Part shown: positions 5,660 to 6,444 of the stretch, in pieces
Numbering within the stretch: the first letter of the stretch is position 1
Layout of the letters: each line of letters begins with the position of its first letter
Source of the DNA: CAYSYH01 sp964435455
GTDB taxonomy: Bacteria > Patescibacteriota > WWE3 > 2-01-FULL-39-13 > JAACPI01
DNA: 6,444 nt
Reading direction: 5' to 3'
Assembly: GCA_964435455.1 (NCBI GenBank)
Contig: CAYSYH010000039.1
Location: forward strand, 1 to 6,444
The notes under the pieces: generated by a model
What the model was told of the DNA's origin: nothing
What the model saw: only the letters and a program-made list of their open reading frames with translations
The model's database searches: none
Made by a program: the position numbers and the translations under genes

Positions 5660-6444
5660 ATGAACCTGCCTTTAAATAAATATACCAATAGATTCGCTAA
5701 ATTATTGATATTTACTTTGGTTGTTAGCTCTTTGTTTTTTACAGCAGATTTTACAGCTGTTTTTGCAGCAACTTTAAAAATAGAACCTGCAACAGTCGCA
5801 AAAAATGTTGGTGAGACTGGTGAGCTTCAAATAATTTTAGATACTGAAGGAGCAGATATTTATGGTGTGGAAGCTTATATAGATGTTTCTGGTAATTCCG
5901 TTAATTTTGATTCTTTAGAAGTAGCTGGAAGTGTTAGTCAAACAGAATTGATTGATTCTAATATATCCTCTAACCAAATTTACTTTGCAATTTTAAAACC
6001 TGATTCTGTAATAAATGGTGTGGAGCCTATTGTAACTTTAAAATATACTGCAACAACTGCAGGAACAACTAATTTATCTTTTGTTACAGAGGGTAATTTT
6101 AATGTTACTGAGGTAGCTGAAGTAAATAACCCTAATAATGTTTTAACTTCAACAGGTTCCAGCTCTATAACTGTAGGTTCTTCTTCTGAATCTTCAAATA
6201 ACAATGGGGGGTCTTCTTCTAATAATGAAAATAATAACTCCAACTCTAATTCCAATTCTAATTCTTCTTCTGAATCTTCAACTTCAACTTCTGGAAGTTC
6301 TAATTCTAACAGTAATTCTAGTAGTGGCTCTTTTTTTGATTTAGATGCTAATTCTAATACTTCTTCTAACACTAATATTGGTTCTCCTGGAGGATCTAAT
6401 GGTCAGGTACCCGATACCGGTTATGCAGATTATGGTATTTATGT
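5660..6444 (+). CDS. Exported cohesin-domain surface protein with Ser/Asn linker (3' end cut by window)
   Basis: The open frame runs from ATG at 5660 to the edge with no stop (261 full codons). It has a basic N-terminus, a hydrophobic core (about 14-34) and a signal-peptidase-like TAVFA/A site near residue 36-37, so it is probably a cleaved signal peptide. Residues 38-171 read as a clear cohesin domain: TLKIEPATVAKNVGETGELQ opening, LDTEGADIYGVEAYIDVSG, QIYFAILKPD in the middle, and VEPIVTLKYTATTAGTTNLSF near the end. Cohesins bind dockerins, which occur in genes 1 and 3. Residues 172-247 form a low-complexity Ser/Asn linker, typical of surface stalks. VPDTG at 250-254 resembles a sortase LPxTG signal, but the membrane segment and basic tail that should follow lie beyond the window. 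It follows gene 4 after 14 bases without a Shine-Dalgarno sequence. Likely the scaffold or receptor subunit of the cluster. Confidence 0.87.
   Translation, partial: MNLPLNKYTNRFAKLLIFTLVVSSLFFTADFTAVFAATLKIEPATVAKNVGETGELQIILDTEGADIYGVEAYIDVSGNSVNFDSLEVAGSVSQTELIDSNISSNQIYFAILKPDSVINGVEPIVTLKYTATTAGTTNLSFVTEGNFNVTEVAEVNNPNNVLTSTGSSSITVGSSSESSNNNGGSSSNNENNNSNSNSNSNSSSESSTSTSGSSNSNSNSSSGSFFDLDANSNTSSNTNIGSPGGSNGQVPDTGYADYGIY
5771..6172 (+). other. Cohesin domain of gene 5
   Basis: Codons 38-171 show the usual order of a cohesin: an LxxxPxxxxxxVGE opening, a GVEAYIDV strand where dockerin-binding cohesins have their G-x-x-(F/L)-x-(V/L)-x-Y strand, a central YFAIL strand, and a late VTLKYTA strand with a following Ala-Gly-Thr turn. 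This is the most family-like cohesin in the window; those in genes 3 and 4 are more diverged. Assignment to type I or type II is not possible by eye. Confidence 0.78.
6178..6360 (+). repeat. Low-complexity Ser/Asn linker with hexamer repeats
   Basis: The linker of gene 5 is built almost only of TCT/TCC/AGT and AAT/AAC codons. It holds five tandem AAYTCY hexamers (6236-6265) coding (Asn-Ser)5. A 20-base direct repeat occurs at 6178-6197 and 6262-6281, 84 bases apart. The hexamers stay in frame, so slippage would change stalk length without breaking the gene. Confidence 0.8.

Noticed and set aside
6236..6265. CRISPR-like or regulatory tandem repeat
   Set aside because: The hexamers are in-frame Asn-Ser codons of a linker; there are no spacers.
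5980..6372. 130-codon antisense open frame, extremely Glu/Leu-rich, opposite gene 5
   Set aside because: The Glu/Leu runs are the reverse complement of the Ser/Asn codon repeats. The sense frame has a signal peptide and cohesin domain.
21..6444. UGA=Gly recoding (Gracilibacteria/Absconditabacteria code)
   Set aside because: All frames are open under the standard code, glycines use GGN throughout, and the four visible stops are TAA or TAG. No in-frame TGA was found.

Overview
The window is AT-rich and gene-dense, with five genes, all on the plus strand. Four are complete and the fifth runs off the right edge. Every predicted protein begins with a hydrophobic segment, so all five products are probably exported or tethered to the membrane with their bulk outside the cell. 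The organism is most likely a bacterium of the Candidate Phyla Radiation / Patescibacteria (Microgenomates, Katanobacteria or Dojkabacteria-like). The grounds are the low GC content, the short gene gaps, start codons with no Shine-Dalgarno sequence, and the mix of cohesin, dockerin and CGNG-type cysteine-rich repeats in small anchored proteins. This placement is inferred from style and no marker gene is present. The long reading frames contain no in-frame TGA, so the standard code fits and the UGA=Gly code of Gracilibacteria/Absconditabacteria does not.

Layout: gene 1 (21-2030) is an anchored multidomain beta-sandwich protein with two chitobiase-C-terminal-like modules, two Ig-like modules and a canonical C-terminal type I dockerin. 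Gene 2 (2042-3280) follows after 11 bases and encodes a membrane-anchored GH18 glycoside hydrolase with its catalytic acids intact. A hairpin plus T-tract (3281-3306) and a possible extended -10 promoter (3312-3320) separate this pair from the next group. Gene 3 (3359-5110) has an N-terminal cohesin-like region, two nearly identical cysteine-rich repeats, a beta domain and a C-terminal dockerin with one degenerate loop. Gene 4 (5100-5645) overlaps gene 3 by 11 bases and is a small anchored protein with one cohesin-like domain. Gene 5 (5660 to edge) starts 14 bases later and has a signal peptide, a clear cohesin domain, a long Ser/Asn-rich linker and a VPDTG motif near the cut edge.

Taken together, the genes look like a miniature cell-surface cohesin-dockerin assembly with a GH18 enzyme next to it. 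Unlike a classical cellulosome, the dockerin proteins are themselves N-terminally tethered and the enzyme carries no dockerin. The system may therefore link surface proteins to each other (envelope structure, adhesion, host-cell attachment, or glycan binding and trimming) rather than recruit free enzymes. The cohesin and dockerin assignments rest on motif reading; the pairing and the biological role are inference. No RNA gene, CRISPR array, insertion sequence or non-coding stretch over 300 bases was seen; the longest gap is 78 bases.
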